A stretch of DNA of 64,000 nt. Origin: a bacterium. Lineage in GTDB: Bacteria; UBA8248. Below the pieces are notes generated by a model, which saw nothing but the letters and a program-made list of their open reading frames with translations, searched no databases and had not been told where the DNA came from. The stretch covers positions 20,536 through 84,535 of the forward strand of contig JAJDYR010000009.1 in the NCBI GenBank assembly GCA_022825065.1, given 5' to 3'. Positions 19,104-29,102 of this stretch are shown piece by piece (position 1 is the first letter of the stretch; every line of letters starts with the position of its first letter). A program made the position numbers and the translations under genes.

Positions 19104-19628
19104 CTACAACTCTGCGCGAATTTCAGGCAGTACCGCCGCGACGACCTCCTCGGGCGCGCGCGTGTTCTCAACGACTAGCTTCGCGAGTTCTTCATAGCGC
19201 GGAACGCGCTTTTTGAAAAGCAGACGCAACGCTTCTTCGGGGTTCGCCTCGTTCTCGACATAGGCGGGCCAGCCATCGGCGCGCACCCTCTCGATGATAT
19301 CATTCTCCGGCACCTCGAGATAAATCACGCAATGGGGAGCAAGCAGGGAATCGACGCCCGGCGCCATCGGCGTGCCGCCTCCGAGCGCAAGAACGAGGTT
19401 CGGTTGACCGAGTTGCTCGCTTAGCAAGTGATTTTCCATTGCCCGGAAGGATTCTTCGCCCCTTGACCTGAAAACCTCGCGAAACCCCAGCCGCTCTCCT
19501 GTTTCCTCGAAATGTCTTTGCTCGATCAAATCGTCGAGATCGTGGAAAGAGAACCCCATTTTTTCGGCGAGCAATGGACCGATAGTCGACTTGCCGCATC
19601 CCTTGAAACCGATGAGCACGACGCTCAA
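19104..19628 (-). CDS. aroK: Shikimate kinase
   Basis: Phosphorylates shikimate at O3. The 174-residue protein has the Walker A loop GFKGCGKST (residues 7-15), the shikimate-binding DLDDLIE in place of the more common DxDxx[16 protein letters not shown], and the LALGGGTPM motif near residue 86. It overlaps the miaA stop by four bases (ATGA) and lies just ahead of aroC. The C-terminal part is somewhat divergent, with a lid Arg in [11 protein letters not shown], but all key motifs are present. Confidence 0.93.
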   Translation of the reverse strand: MSVVLIGFKGCGKSTIGPLLAEKMGFSFHDLDDLIEQRHFEETGERLGFREVFRSRGEESFRAMENHLLSEQLGQPNLVLALGGGTPMAPGVDSLLAPHCVIYLEVPENDIIERVRADGWPAYVENEANPEEALRLLFKKRVPRYEELAKLVVENTRAPEEVVAAVLPEIRAEL

Positions 19629-20614
19629 GAGGAACCCTCCATACGTGACTCCAGTTCCAGATACCGGGAAACCCTGTCATGGGCCTTTTCCAATATAGCC
19701 CCGAAATCCTTTTCCCGTGGTTCATACCAGTTCACGCCCTCGATCTTGCGGAACCAGGTGCGCTGACGTTTCGCGTAGTTGCGGTGCAGCCTGGATATTT
19801 CCCGAACCGCCTCGTTCTCCGCCATCTGTCCCCTGCGCAACGCGAGGGCTTCCTGGAACCCAAGACCCTCGAACACCCGGGCGCCGGTGAGATTCATCCC
19901 GGCCAGCATCGCCACTTCTTCCAGCATGCCGCCCGAGAGCATCCGCCGCACCCTGCGCTCGATCCGCTCGGCGAGGATGGGCGCCGGATATCTGAGGCCA
20001 ATATACAACGAAGACGCGAACCTGGGCGCTTTTTGCCCGGCGCGCAAACGTGAAACCGGCCGCCCCGTCGCCTCATAGACCTCCAGGGCGCGAACCACCC
20101 GCCGCAGATCGTTGGGATGAAGTTTCGCGGCCGTTTCGGGGTCGACGGCGGCGAGGCGCTCGTGCATGGCCTTATGCCCCCGCCTTGAAGCCTCCCCCTC
20201 CAATCGTTCCCTGATTTCCGGCTGCGCTTCAGGTCCCTCGAAAAATCCCTCCACCAAAGCGCGGATATACAAGCCGCTCCCTCCCACCACGAGCGGGTAT
20301 GCGCCTCTGCGATAAATATCCTCGATGCAAAGGAGCGCTTCATCCGCATAGCGCGCCGCACTATAAGTCTCTCCCGGCTCCGCTACATCCAACATATGAT
20401 GCGGCACGCCGCCGCGTTCATCCGAACCGGGCTTTGCGGTGCCCACGCCGATACCCCGATAAATCTGCCTGGCGTCGGCGCCGACGATTTCCAGGGACAC
20501 TCCCTCTTCCAGGAAGCGCCTGGCCAGCGCAACGCCAAAAGCCGATTTCCCCGAACACGTGGTTCCCACGATGAGAATGATGGGGCGTGAATGTCCCGAC
20601 GGCTTGCGATTCAT
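19625..20614 (-). CDS. miaA: tRNA dimethylallyltransferase
   Basis: Adds a dimethylallyl group to A37 of tRNAs that read codons starting with U, including the tRNA-Leu(CAA) in this window. The 329-residue protein has the P-loop VGTTCSGKSAFG (about 16-27), the ADARQIYRGIGVGTAKP motif, VGGSGLYIRAL (about 110) and the C-terminal RNYAKRQRTWFR. It overlaps aroK by four bases. Length is at the upper end of normal (300-320). Confidence 0.96.
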   Translation of the reverse strand: MNRKPSGHSRPIILIVGTTCSGKSAFGVALARRFLEEGVSLEIVGADARQIYRGIGVGTAKPGSDERGGVPHHMLDVAEPGETYSAARYADEALLCIEDIYRRGAYPLVVGGSGLYIRALVEGFFEGPEAQPEIRERLEGEASRRGHKAMHERLAAVDPETAAKLHPNDLRRVVRALEVYEATGRPVSRLRAGQKAPRFASSLYIGLRYPAPILAERIERRVRRMLSGGMLEEVAMLAGMNLTGARVFEGLGFQEALALRRGQMAENEAVREISRLHRNYAKRQRTWFRKIEGVNWYEPREKDFGAILEKAHDRVSRYLELESRMEGSS

Positions 20615-20730
20615 GGGCTGGGTGCTTCAGGCGGAGGCGGATCGTCTCGCCAAAAGATGAAAAAGTCCCGGAAGCGTCTCATATTCAGGTCGGGTATGGG
20701 AGCGGGCACATAAGCCGCTTCGCTTCAAGA

Positions 20731-21258
20731 TCAAAGCGCTTCAAGCGCATCCTGAAACGCGCCAAAATCGGCATCCGAGAACAGCACGAATTCTATCCGG
20801 GTCAGCATGCCCGTCGACGCCTGCAGGTGCGCCAGGCAGACCTCGAGCATACGGGAGGCGACCGTCTTCACATCCAGACCCCCGACGCCCGTGCCGATGG
20901 CGGGAAACGCGATGCTGCCCAGCGAATTCTCCTCGGCCACTTCGAGGCTCGCCCGGGTGCAGGCTTCCACGATTTCGGGCGAGGTCCTGAGGTCCGTCCC
21001 CATTCCCGCCGCATGAATCACGTGCCGGGCGCGGAGTTCGCCGCCACCCGTGATTACGGCATCCCCGATCCGAATCGGCCCTTTCGATACCGCCTCGGTC
21101 TCTATCGCTTTCCCGCCTTTTCTCTTGATGGCGCCGGCCACGCCCGCGCCCATCCAGAGATGGTTGTTGGCCGCATTCACGATGGCGTCCACTTCGGACT
21201 CGGTGATATCACCCTGCCGAAGAACCACGCATCCACGACCGACGCGCTTTTCATTCAT
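20731..21258 (-). CDS. Macro domain protein (O-acetyl-ADP-ribose deacetylase type)
   Basis: A single macro domain of 175 residues, from MNEKRVGRGCVVLRQGDITE. The ADP-ribose site motifs are clear: GDITESEVDAIVNAANNHLWMG, then GVAGAIKRKGG, and AFPAIGTGVGGLDVK near residue 125. Family members remove ADP-ribose or deacetylate O-acetyl-ADP-ribose. I chose ATG 21258 because the family begins close to GDI; an in-frame ATG at 21303 would add 15 residues. It sits between the HU-like gene and miaA, with about 115 bp to miaA in which I see no feature. Confidence 0.88.
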   Translation of the reverse strand: MNEKRVGRGCVVLRQGDITESEVDAIVNAANNHLWMGAGVAGAIKRKGGKAIETEAVSKGPIRIGDAVITGGGELRARHVIHAAGMGTDLRTSPEIVEACTRASLEVAEENSLGSIAFPAIGTGVGGLDVKTVASRMLEVCLAHLQASTGMLTRIEFVLFSDADFGAFQDALEAL

Positions 21259-21318
21259 GAGAAATATTCCGGTTGGGCGGGATTGTCCCGGGGGACATGC
21301 CAACTGAAGACCGCTTGG

Positions 21319-21711
21319 TTAGAAGAGAGAATCTTCCTCCGACGATTCTCCATATGCATCGGAACCGGCCGACGCCGAAGCGTCTCTGCCCGAGGAACCG
21401 GGCGCTCCCCCATCATCCTCGAAAGGAGCCGCTCCGGAGTGATCGACCATCTGCCTCAATTCTTTCCCCGCCTTGAAGAACGGCACATTCTTGGGCGGAA
21501 TCGCGACCGCTTCACCCGTCCTCGGGTTTCTGCCGTCGCGGCTGTTTCTCGAACGCACCCGGAAACTCCCGAATCCACGCAATTCCACCTTATCGCCATT
21601 CGACAAGGAATTCATGATGCTTCCGAACACGATGTTCACGATGCGCTCGGTGTCTTTTTTCGTGAGATTGATTTTCTCAGCTATCTGCTCAACCAACTCG
21701 GCCTTAGTCAT
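21319..21711 (-). CDS. HU/IHF-family DNA-binding protein with acidic tail
   Basis: Nucleoid protein of 130 residues. Residues 1-92 are an HU/IHF fold: MTKAELVEQIAEKINLTKKD, the strand GDKVELRGFGSFRVRSRNSR, the beta-arm GRNPRTGEAVAIPPKNVPFFKAGKELR. The sequence is closest to IHF-beta-type proteins. About 38 residues of Gly/Ser/Asp/Glu-rich tail follow, longer than in typical IHF. I chose ATG 21711, 12 bases after AAGGAGG; a GTG at 21723 lies directly against that site. Its position after rpsA is the classical ihfB neighbourhood (cmk-rpsA-ihfB). Confidence 0.9.
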   Translation of the reverse strand: MTKAELVEQIAEKINLTKKDTERIVNIVFGSIMNSLSNGDKVELRGFGSFRVRSRNSRDGRNPRTGEAVAIPPKNVPFFKAGKELRQMVDHSGAAPFEDDGGAPGSSGRDASASAGSDAYGESSEEDSLF

Positions 21712-21866
21712 GAGAATCATCACCCTCCTTGCGAGCGCGATGGATACATTAGCGTTTCGGAGTACCCAGGCTATTTATCAAAAAACGACGAACCTCCTCA
21801 GGCGGCGAGAAGTTTCGTGATCATATTTTCCACAAAATCATCGAATGGGCTCCCAAACCACCCACG

Positions 21867-23678
<1,812 letters not shown>

Positions 23679-23776
23679 CTGTTTGCGTTACCTCGTTCTG
23701 TGAAAAGAAAATTGCCGCCACCGCTCAAGCGCCCATCGCTATCGCAGTCATCGGCATGAAGTTAGCGGAAAAAATC

Positions 23777-23805
23777 ATACTACACCCGAGAAAGGAGAGA
23801 ATCAA
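23777..23805 (-). promoter_or_regulatory. Putative sigma-70 promoter of rpsA
   Basis: On the minus strand TTGATT (23800-23805) and TAGTAT (23777-23782) have a 17-bp spacer, giving a leader of about 90 nt before the rpsA ATG. The boxes match the consensus at 4 of 6 positions each. Confidence 0.4.
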
Positions 23806-23813
23806 CTCGCAAC

Positions 23814-24551
23814 TCAAGCATCCTCAATCACTTCCCCGTAAACCAGGCGGATTTTCTCTAACATGACCTCGAGCACCTGGTCAACGCCGATTTCGCTCGT
23901 CTGGATCTCCTCGGCGTCCTCGGCCTTGCGCAGCGGTGCGCTGGCCCTGTGGCGGTCTCTCTCGTCCCTGCGCTTCAAGTCTTCGCGCAGATGATCGGGG
24001 TGAAAGGGGACGCCCCTCGCCTCGAGTTCGGCGAAGCGCCGCTGGATTCGCACCTCGATGTCCGCGTCGAGAAAAAATTTGAGCCTGGCTTCCGGGAAAA
24101 CGACCGTGCCGATGTCGCGCCCGTCGATGACGGCCCCGCGCTTGCGCCCGTAATTCCTTTGAAAATCGAGCAGCGCCGCACGCACTCCGGGTATCGCCGA
24201 CACGCGCGACGCCATGTCGCTAATCACCTCGTCGCGGAGCGCATCGGTAACGTCTTCCCCGTCCAGAACGTTCTTCCAGGCATTCCCCTCTTTGCGGCAC
24301 TCGAAGCGCAAACCACGCGCGGAGTCGACCGCCCTGCTCTCGAAATCACCCTCCCGATTCTTGTTCAAAACCTGGTAACCCACCGCCCGGTAGAGCGCGC
24401 CGCTTTCGAGATAGTCGAAACCCAGCCTCTCCGCGACCCCCTTGGCCGCCGTGCTCTTGCCCGAACCCGCAGGCCCATCGATGGGAATGACGATGCCGGC
24501 CGATTTTCGGCGCGATTCCTCTCTCAAGTCCAACCCTTTTTCCGCGCCCAT
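23814..24551 (-). CDS. cmk: Cytidylate kinase
   Basis: Phosphorylates CMP and dCMP. The 245-residue protein has the P-loop IDGPAGSGKSTAAKGVAERLGF (about residues 24-45), LESGALYRAVGY, and the central motif GAVIDGRDIGTVVFPEARLKFFL, followed by lid residues RRFAELEARG and RRDERDRHR. The reading frame overlaps tyrA by 28 bp if ATG 24551 is used. A TTG that overlaps the tyrA stop would give a protein without the first eight residues; the choice is open because the family begins near IPIDGP. Confidence 0.93.
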   Translation of the reverse strand: MGAEKGLDLREESRRKSAGIVIPIDGPAGSGKSTAAKGVAERLGFDYLESGALYRAVGYQVLNKNREGDFESRAVDSARGLRFECRKEGNAWKNVLDGEDVTDALRDEVISDMASRVSAIPGVRAALLDFQRNYGRKRGAVIDGRDIGTVVFPEARLKFFLDADIEVRIQRRFAELEARGVPFHPDHLREDLKRRDERDRHRASAPLRKAEDAEEIQTSEIGVDQVLEVMLEKIRLVYGEVIEDA

Positions 24552-25390
24552 TCGTCCCGGCCGTCCTTGGCGCGCGAAAAAGCACGCTCGAGCCCCTCGG
24601 AATCCGTCTCTTCCAGCAAACGTCGAAGTTCCGCCAGCTCTTTCTCGAACCTGTCGAGCGCGCCCAGCAGCGCCTCCTGGTTGTCCTCGCAGATTTCACG
24701 CCACATTTCCGCCCCGGATGAGGCGATTCTTGAAAAATCCCGAAACCCGCTCGACGCGTGCCGGAGCGCTCCGCCCTCCAGGGCGGTGTTCATCATGGCG
24801 TAGGCTACCAGATGCGGAAGATGGCTGATGTCGGCCATCACTTGATCATGCGTCTCGGGATCGAGAATCTCGACGTTTGCGCCCACGCCCTCCCAAAGCG
24901 CTCGCAAACGTTCGATGGTTCCGGGGTGCGTTCTCTCCGTCGGCGTCAGGATGGTCTGGTGCGCTTCGAAAAGGGAGGAAAAACTCGCCTTCACACCGGT
25001 CTTCTCGCCTCCGGCGACGGGGTGGCTCGCCAGGAATTTCACATCTCCCAAATCCATCGCCTCCACCGCGCGCACGTAGGGCGCCTTTACGCTGCCCACG
25101 TCGGTGAGTACGGCCCCGGGAGCCATCGCGGGCAAAACCGCCTCCGTCACCCGCACCGCCGAGCGCACGGGGGTGCACACCACCACGAGGTCCGAATCGC
25201 GCACCGCCTCCAAGTGGCTCGTCTCGAAGCGATCCACGACGCCAAGCTCGAGCGCGCTTTCGAGGTTGCCCAGACTCCTGCCCGCGCCGACGAGCCTCGA
25301 AACGAGTCCCCTCTCCCGGGCAGCGCGGGCCAGCGAGCCGCCGATGAGCCCCACGCCGATGATGGTCATCTGCTCGAAAAGCACCGTCAT
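24524..25390 (-). CDS. tyrA: Prephenate dehydrogenase
   Basis: NAD-dependent enzyme of tyrosine synthesis. The 288-residue protein begins with the Rossmann motif IIGVGLIGGSLARAARERGL. DLVVVCTPVRSAV, DVGSVKAPYVRAVE, SHPVAGGEKTGVKAS (catalytic His) and HDQVMADISHLPHLVAYAMM are all family motifs. There is no chorismate mutase or ACT domain, so it is the minimal TyrA. In many bacteria aroA lies between tyrA and cmk; here tyrA overlaps cmk and aroA is absent. Confidence 0.94.
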   Translation of the reverse strand: MTVLFEQMTIIGVGLIGGSLARAARERGLVSRLVGAGRSLGNLESALELGVVDRFETSHLEAVRDSDLVVVCTPVRSAVRVTEAVLPAMAPGAVLTDVGSVKAPYVRAVEAMDLGDVKFLASHPVAGGEKTGVKASFSSLFEAHQTILTPTERTHPGTIERLRALWEGVGANVEILDPETHDQVMADISHLPHLVAYAMMNTALEGGALRHASSGFRDFSRIASSGAEMWREICEDNQEALLGALDRFEKELAELRRLLEETDSEGLERAFSRAKDGRDEWARKKGWT

Positions 25391-25434
25391 ATCCTTTTCG
25401 TTATTCTACAAAATACATGAGGTTATATTTATAT

Positions 25435-26535
25435 CTATTTGTTATTGTTTATATTTAAAATTTTATATAACGCCCTGATAACCTCTTCGTTCTCCTCCGG
25501 CGTGCCGATGGAAATCCGCAGGTGGCGCGGGAAACCGTACCCCGCCACGGGCCTGACGATGACGCCCTCCCTTAACAGCGCTTCGTAGACCCCCATCGCT
25601 TCGCCCACCTCGACCATCAGGAAATTCCCCTGCGTGGGCACGAAGGGAAGGCCCATGGCCGAGAGCTCGTATACGAAATACTCCCGGCCCTCGGCGTTCA
25701 CCGCCACCGACCTTTCGACGTGTTCGGTGTCGCCCAGGGCGGCCTGCGCGGCCAAGAGAGCCAGGGAGTTGACGTTGAACGGCTCGCGGACGCTCTCCAT
25801 CGCCTGCGCGACTTCCGCATCCGCCACGCCGTAGCCGACACGCAGGCCGGCCAGCCCATAGACCTTCGAGAAGGTCCGCATGGCGACCAGGTTCGGAAAT
25901 TCGCCCAGCATCCCGGCGGCGTCGGGGTAATCTTCGAGATGCGCGTAATGAGAATAGGCCTCGTCCATCACGACGAGGGTGTTCCGCGGAATTTTTTCCA
26001 GAAATTCCCGGAGCTTCCCCTCCCTCACCGCCGTCCCCGTGGGGTTGTTCGGGTTCGCAATGAAGACGATTTTCGTTTTATCGCAAACCAGATCGGCCAT
26101 GGCGTCCAGGTCCTGGTGGTAATCGCGCATCGGCGCGCGCCTGATCTCGCAAGAAGTAAGCTGGGAAACGATGTGGTAGACGATAAAGGCGCCTTCCGAG
26201 AACACCACCGGGTCTCCGGGGTCCAGGTAGGCGTGCGCCAGAATCTCCAGCACCTCGTTCGTTCCGTTTCCGAGAACGAAATTACCGGGCTGCAAGCCAT
26301 GGTGTCCGGCCAGCGCGTTTTTGAGATAAAACCCCCCGCCGTCGGGGTAGCGGTGCAATTCCTCGATAGCGCTGTTGATGGCTTCGACCGCCTTGGGCGA
26401 AGGCCCCAGGGGGTTCTCGTTCGATGCCACCTTGATGGAATCCGTGACCCCGAGTTCGCGTTCGAGTTCCTCCACCGGCTTTCCCGGCTGGTAGACGATG
26501 ATGTCCGAAACGGGCCGCGCCCTTTGAAATTTCAT
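25435..26535 (-). CDS. hisC: Histidinol-phosphate aminotransferase (aromatic aminotransferase candidate)
   Basis: Class I/II PLP aminotransferase of 366 residues, HisC type. Motifs are KVASNENPLGPSPKAVEA, LGNGTNEVLEILAHAYLDPGD, FIANPNNPTGTAV, VMDEAYSHYAH and the PLP lysine in RTFSKVYGLAGLRVGYG (about residue 221). It lies between pheA and tyrA, which suggests that it may also transaminate phenylpyruvate and hydroxyphenylpyruvate, as HisC does in some bacteria. The last residues (ILNINNNK) come from an AT-rich patch at 25420-25470 that stands out in the GC-rich surroundings. Confidence 0.9.
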   Translation of the reverse strand: MKFQRARPVSDIIVYQPGKPVEELERELGVTDSIKVASNENPLGPSPKAVEAINSAIEELHRYPDGGGFYLKNALAGHHGLQPGNFVLGNGTNEVLEILAHAYLDPGDPVVFSEGAFIVYHIVSQLTSCEIRRAPMRDYHQDLDAMADLVCDKTKIVFIANPNNPTGTAVREGKLREFLEKIPRNTLVVMDEAYSHYAHLEDYPDAAGMLGEFPNLVAMRTFSKVYGLAGLRVGYGVADAEVAQAMESVREPFNVNSLALLAAQAALGDTEHVERSVAVNAEGREYFVYELSAMGLPFVPTQGNFLMVEVGEAMGVYEALLREGVIVRPVAGYGFPRHLRISIGTPEENEEVIRALYKILNINNNK

Positions 26536-26593
26536 CCTCTCTCCTCAACCTCCAGCAACGCGAGAGCCACGCGCCCGAATCAACCCCTCAAAA

Positions 26594-27433
26594 TCATTCC
26601 GCTTCCCGCACTCGTTGCAGCACGGGATAAGAACCCAACACACGAACAAAATCCACCAGATTCCTCAGTTCCGAAATACCTTTCGTGATTGCTTCATCTT
26701 CCGCGAAACCGTCGATTTCCATGTAGAAAACGTACTCCCATGCCACTTTACGCGAAGGCCGGGACTCGATTTTCGTCATGTTCAGTTCACGCTCCGCGAT
26801 GGGCGCAAGCGCCTTGTAGAGCGCGCCCGATTCGTTTTTCAAGCCGAAGAGAAGGCTCGTCTTCGATTGCGCCGCCCGTTCGGGTTTTTCGGTTCCGATG
26901 ACGAAAAAGCGCGTCACGTTGATGATCTCGGAATCGAGTTTCTCCTCCATGATCTTCAGTCCGTAATGGTCCGCCGCCAGTCGGCTTCCCAAAGCACCCA
27001 GTTTAGGGTCCTCAGCCGCCATCTTCGCCGCCAACGACGTGCTCAAAACCTCTTCGATCTTGACGCCCGAGGCGTTGGCCCGAAGCCAGCGCCGGCATTG
27101 GGCCACCGCGTGGGGGTGGCTGAGTATGCGCTCCACCTGCTCGATGGAGCCTGCGTTCGTGAGCAGGTGGATGTCGATGGGCAGCCGGATTTCACCCTCC
27201 ACCAGCAAAGAGGATCCCAGCAGCCTGTCGAGCGTGATGTTGACCGTGCCCTCGATCGCGTTCTCTATCGGCACCACGCCCCACCGGGAGCGGCGGCCTT
27301 CCACATCATCGAACACGGCGTCGATGCTTTGTACGGGCGTGAGAGCGGCCCCCTCGCCGAAGCGCAGAATGGCCGCCTCGTGCGTGAAGGTGGCCTCAGG
27401 CCCCAGATAGCTCACTCTCGGCAAATCGTTCAT
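26594..27433 (-). CDS. pheA: Prephenate dehydratase with ACT domain
   Basis: Converts prephenate to phenylpyruvate. The 279-residue protein starts MNDLPRVSYLGPEATFTHEA, then GVVPIENAIEGTVN and the catalytic NVTRFFVIG motif (about 172-180). A C-terminal ACT domain follows, with GALYKALAPIAERELNMTKIESRPSR, the phenylalanine-sensing site. No chorismate mutase domain precedes it, unlike many deltaproteobacterial PheA proteins, so that activity must be elsewhere. It leads the minus-strand run pheA-hisC-tyrA-cmk. Confidence 0.95.
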   Translation of the reverse strand: MNDLPRVSYLGPEATFTHEAAILRFGEGAALTPVQSIDAVFDDVEGRRSRWGVVPIENAIEGTVNITLDRLLGSSLLVEGEIRLPIDIHLLTNAGSIEQVERILSHPHAVAQCRRWLRANASGVKIEEVLSTSLAAKMAAEDPKLGALGSRLAADHYGLKIMEEKLDSEIINVTRFFVIGTEKPERAAQSKTSLLFGLKNESGALYKALAPIAERELNMTKIESRPSRKVAWEYVFYMEIDGFAEDEAITKGISELRNLVDFVRVLGSYPVLQRVREAE

Positions 27434-27488
27434 GACGCAAGGCTCCAGTTCAGATAAGACGCTTCGAAAACCGCGCTATCCTACCCCA

Positions 27489-27538
27489 AGGCCCGGCGAT
27501 TGTGAACGCCCTGAAGCTCTGGCAAACTAGCCGGGCCT
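27489..27538. repeat. 9-bp inverted repeat between divergent genes
   Basis: AGGCCCGGC at 27489-27497 and its exact complement at 27530-27538 flank a 32-nt loop in the gap between pheA and the divergent enolase-family gene. No U-tract follows on either strand, so a terminator is unlikely. It could be a stable hairpin in a leader or a protein site. Confidence 0.4.
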
Positions 27539-27581
27539 GCGAACGCAATCCGATATTTCATACGAATTCATGAGGAAAAGA

Positions 27582-28715
27582 ATGAAGATTACAGACGTCG
27601 AGGCATACATGCTCACCGGCCCGCCGGAGGAGCGCGGCCACTGGGTCAGCCATTACCCCGTCCACCAGGCGAACGAGTTGCTGATACGGCTCAAAACCGA
27701 CGAGGGGCTTGAGGGTTTCGGCCTCGGCAGCAGCCGTCTCCTCATCAAGGGCGCGGCCGAGATGTTCAACGAAGGGCTCAAGGAACTCATCGTAGGCGAG
27801 GACGCGCTCGCTCCCGAGAGGCTGTATGAGAAGATTTTCTCCATCACCCACCAGAAGATCGCCTTTATCAAGGATTGGTCCCGAAACGGGCTGCTCATCA
27901 CCAGCGCGGCCTTGGACCTCGCCATGTGGGATATTCTCGGGAAAGCGTCGGGCCAGCCCCTGTTCCGCCTCTTCGGCGGATACCGCGAGGAAGTGCCCTG
28001 CTACGTCACCTGCGCCTATTACCGCGACGGGAAGGACTTAGGCGAGTTGCGCGAGGAGATGGAAATGCTCCGCGACCAGGGACACAGGGCGTTCAAGGCG
28101 AAAATCGGCGGCGCCTCACTCGAGGAGGACATGGCGCGCCTGCGGGTCATTCGCGACGTCATCGGCGATGAGGCCGAGCTCATGCTCGACGTGAACAGCG
28201 CCTGGGATTTGCCCACCGCCATCGAGGGAGCGCGTCTACTCACCGAAATCCGCCCCCGCTGGCTCGAAGAGCCCGTGCGCTGGTTCGACGACAGGCGCGA
28301 ACTCAAGATTCTCGCGCGGAAGACGGACATCCCCCTCTCCGCCGGAGAGAGCGAACAGACGGGGCACGGCGTGCGCGCGCTGCTGGAGGAGCAGGCGATC
28401 GACATCGTGCAGTTCGACTGCACGCGCATGGGCGGGTTCACCATGGGGAGAAAACTCGCGGCCCTGGCCGAACTCAACCACGTGGAAATCGCCCCGCACC
28501 ACGACTGCTTCATCCACGCCCACATCGTGGCGGCCTCGCCGGCGGGCTGCATCGTGGAGTCGTTCACGGACCCCGAGCGCGACCCGCTCCAGGCGGAACT
28601 CTTCGAGAACCCGCCCCGCATCGAGAACGGGACGCTCTATCTGAACGAGGAGCCGGGTCTCGGGCTTACGCTATCGGAACAGGCGATTGAGAAGTTCGGA
28701 ACAAGGATTGCGTGA
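27582..28715 (+). CDS. Mandelate racemase/muconate lactonizing enzyme family protein
   Basis: Enolase-superfamily protein of 377 residues. Catalytic motifs of the subgroup are in order: FKAKIGG (KxK), LMLDVNSAWD (first metal Asp), WLEEPVRWFD (Glu), LSAGESEQTG (Glu) and IAPHHDCFIHAH (His). These allow proton abstraction from a carboxylate, as in sugar-acid dehydratases, but the substrate is not predictable. I chose ATG 27582, preceded by AGGA five bases away; ATG 27570 lacks a ribosome site. It is divergent from pheA and opens the accessory region. Confidence 0.88.
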   Translation: MKITDVEAYMLTGPPEERGHWVSHYPVHQANELLIRLKTDEGLEGFGLGSSRLLIKGAAEMFNEGLKELIVGEDALAPERLYEKIFSITHQKIAFIKDWSRNGLLITSAALDLAMWDILGKASGQPLFRLFGGYREEVPCYVTCAYYRDGKDLGELREEMEMLRDQGHRAFKAKIGGASLEEDMARLRVIRDVIGDEAELMLDVNSAWDLPTAIEGARLLTEIRPRWLEEPVRWFDDRRELKILARKTDIPLSAGESEQTGHGVRALLEEQAIDIVQFDCTRMGGFTMGRKLAALAELNHVEIAPHHDCFIHAHIVAASPAGCIVESFTDPERDPLQAELFENPPRIENGTLYLNEEPGLGLTLSEQAIEKFGTRIA

Positions 28716-29102
28716 GGGGGGCGGTTCTGAAGAGAATAGGTTCTCGACAAACAAAGTACATTCCCCACCAGTTCGCTTGCGGGCTTGCGCCCTTGGCCCT
28801 TGGCTCACCGTCGGGCTTTCCCCCTCGGGAAGCCCGCCCCTCAAGGGGATGTTGAAAAAGGCCCTGCGCACCCCCTCGAATGGAGGCCGCAGGGGCGGCC
28901 CCCGCGGCCACCCTTGTCATCTGGAAAACCAACCCCCCCTACCCCCCCTTGTCAGGGGGGTAAAAAAAGCAACACCCCGACAAGTGGGGGATATGAAAAA
29001 AGGCGACGCGCCCTCGCCGGGCCGAAGGGTTTTGCTCTTTCTTGCCCCCCTGACAAGGGGGGGTAGGGGGGTTGCCTTTATCCTCTGACAAGGCGGGATT
29101 AT
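28716..29102. repeat. Repeat block A: C-rich inverted repeat, MITE-like
   Basis: This 387-bp gap holds no gene. The sequence GTTGAAAAAGGCCC begins at 28851. Two arms of about 30 bp, 28930-28960 and 29045-29074, are near-perfect reverse complements (core CCCCCCTTGTCAGGGGGG) and enclose about 84 bp. The same pair recurs at 30655-30768. The layout resembles a miniature inverted-repeat element; it ends against the 3' end of the Fic gene. Confidence 0.7.

Noticed and set aside
27434..27569. pheA leader peptide attenuator
   Set aside because: The 9-bp hairpin has no T run and no Phe-rich short ORF is present in the leader.
28716..29102. CRISPR-like repeat array
   Set aside because: The repeats are inverted pairs without regular direct repeats or spacers, and there are no cas genes in the window.
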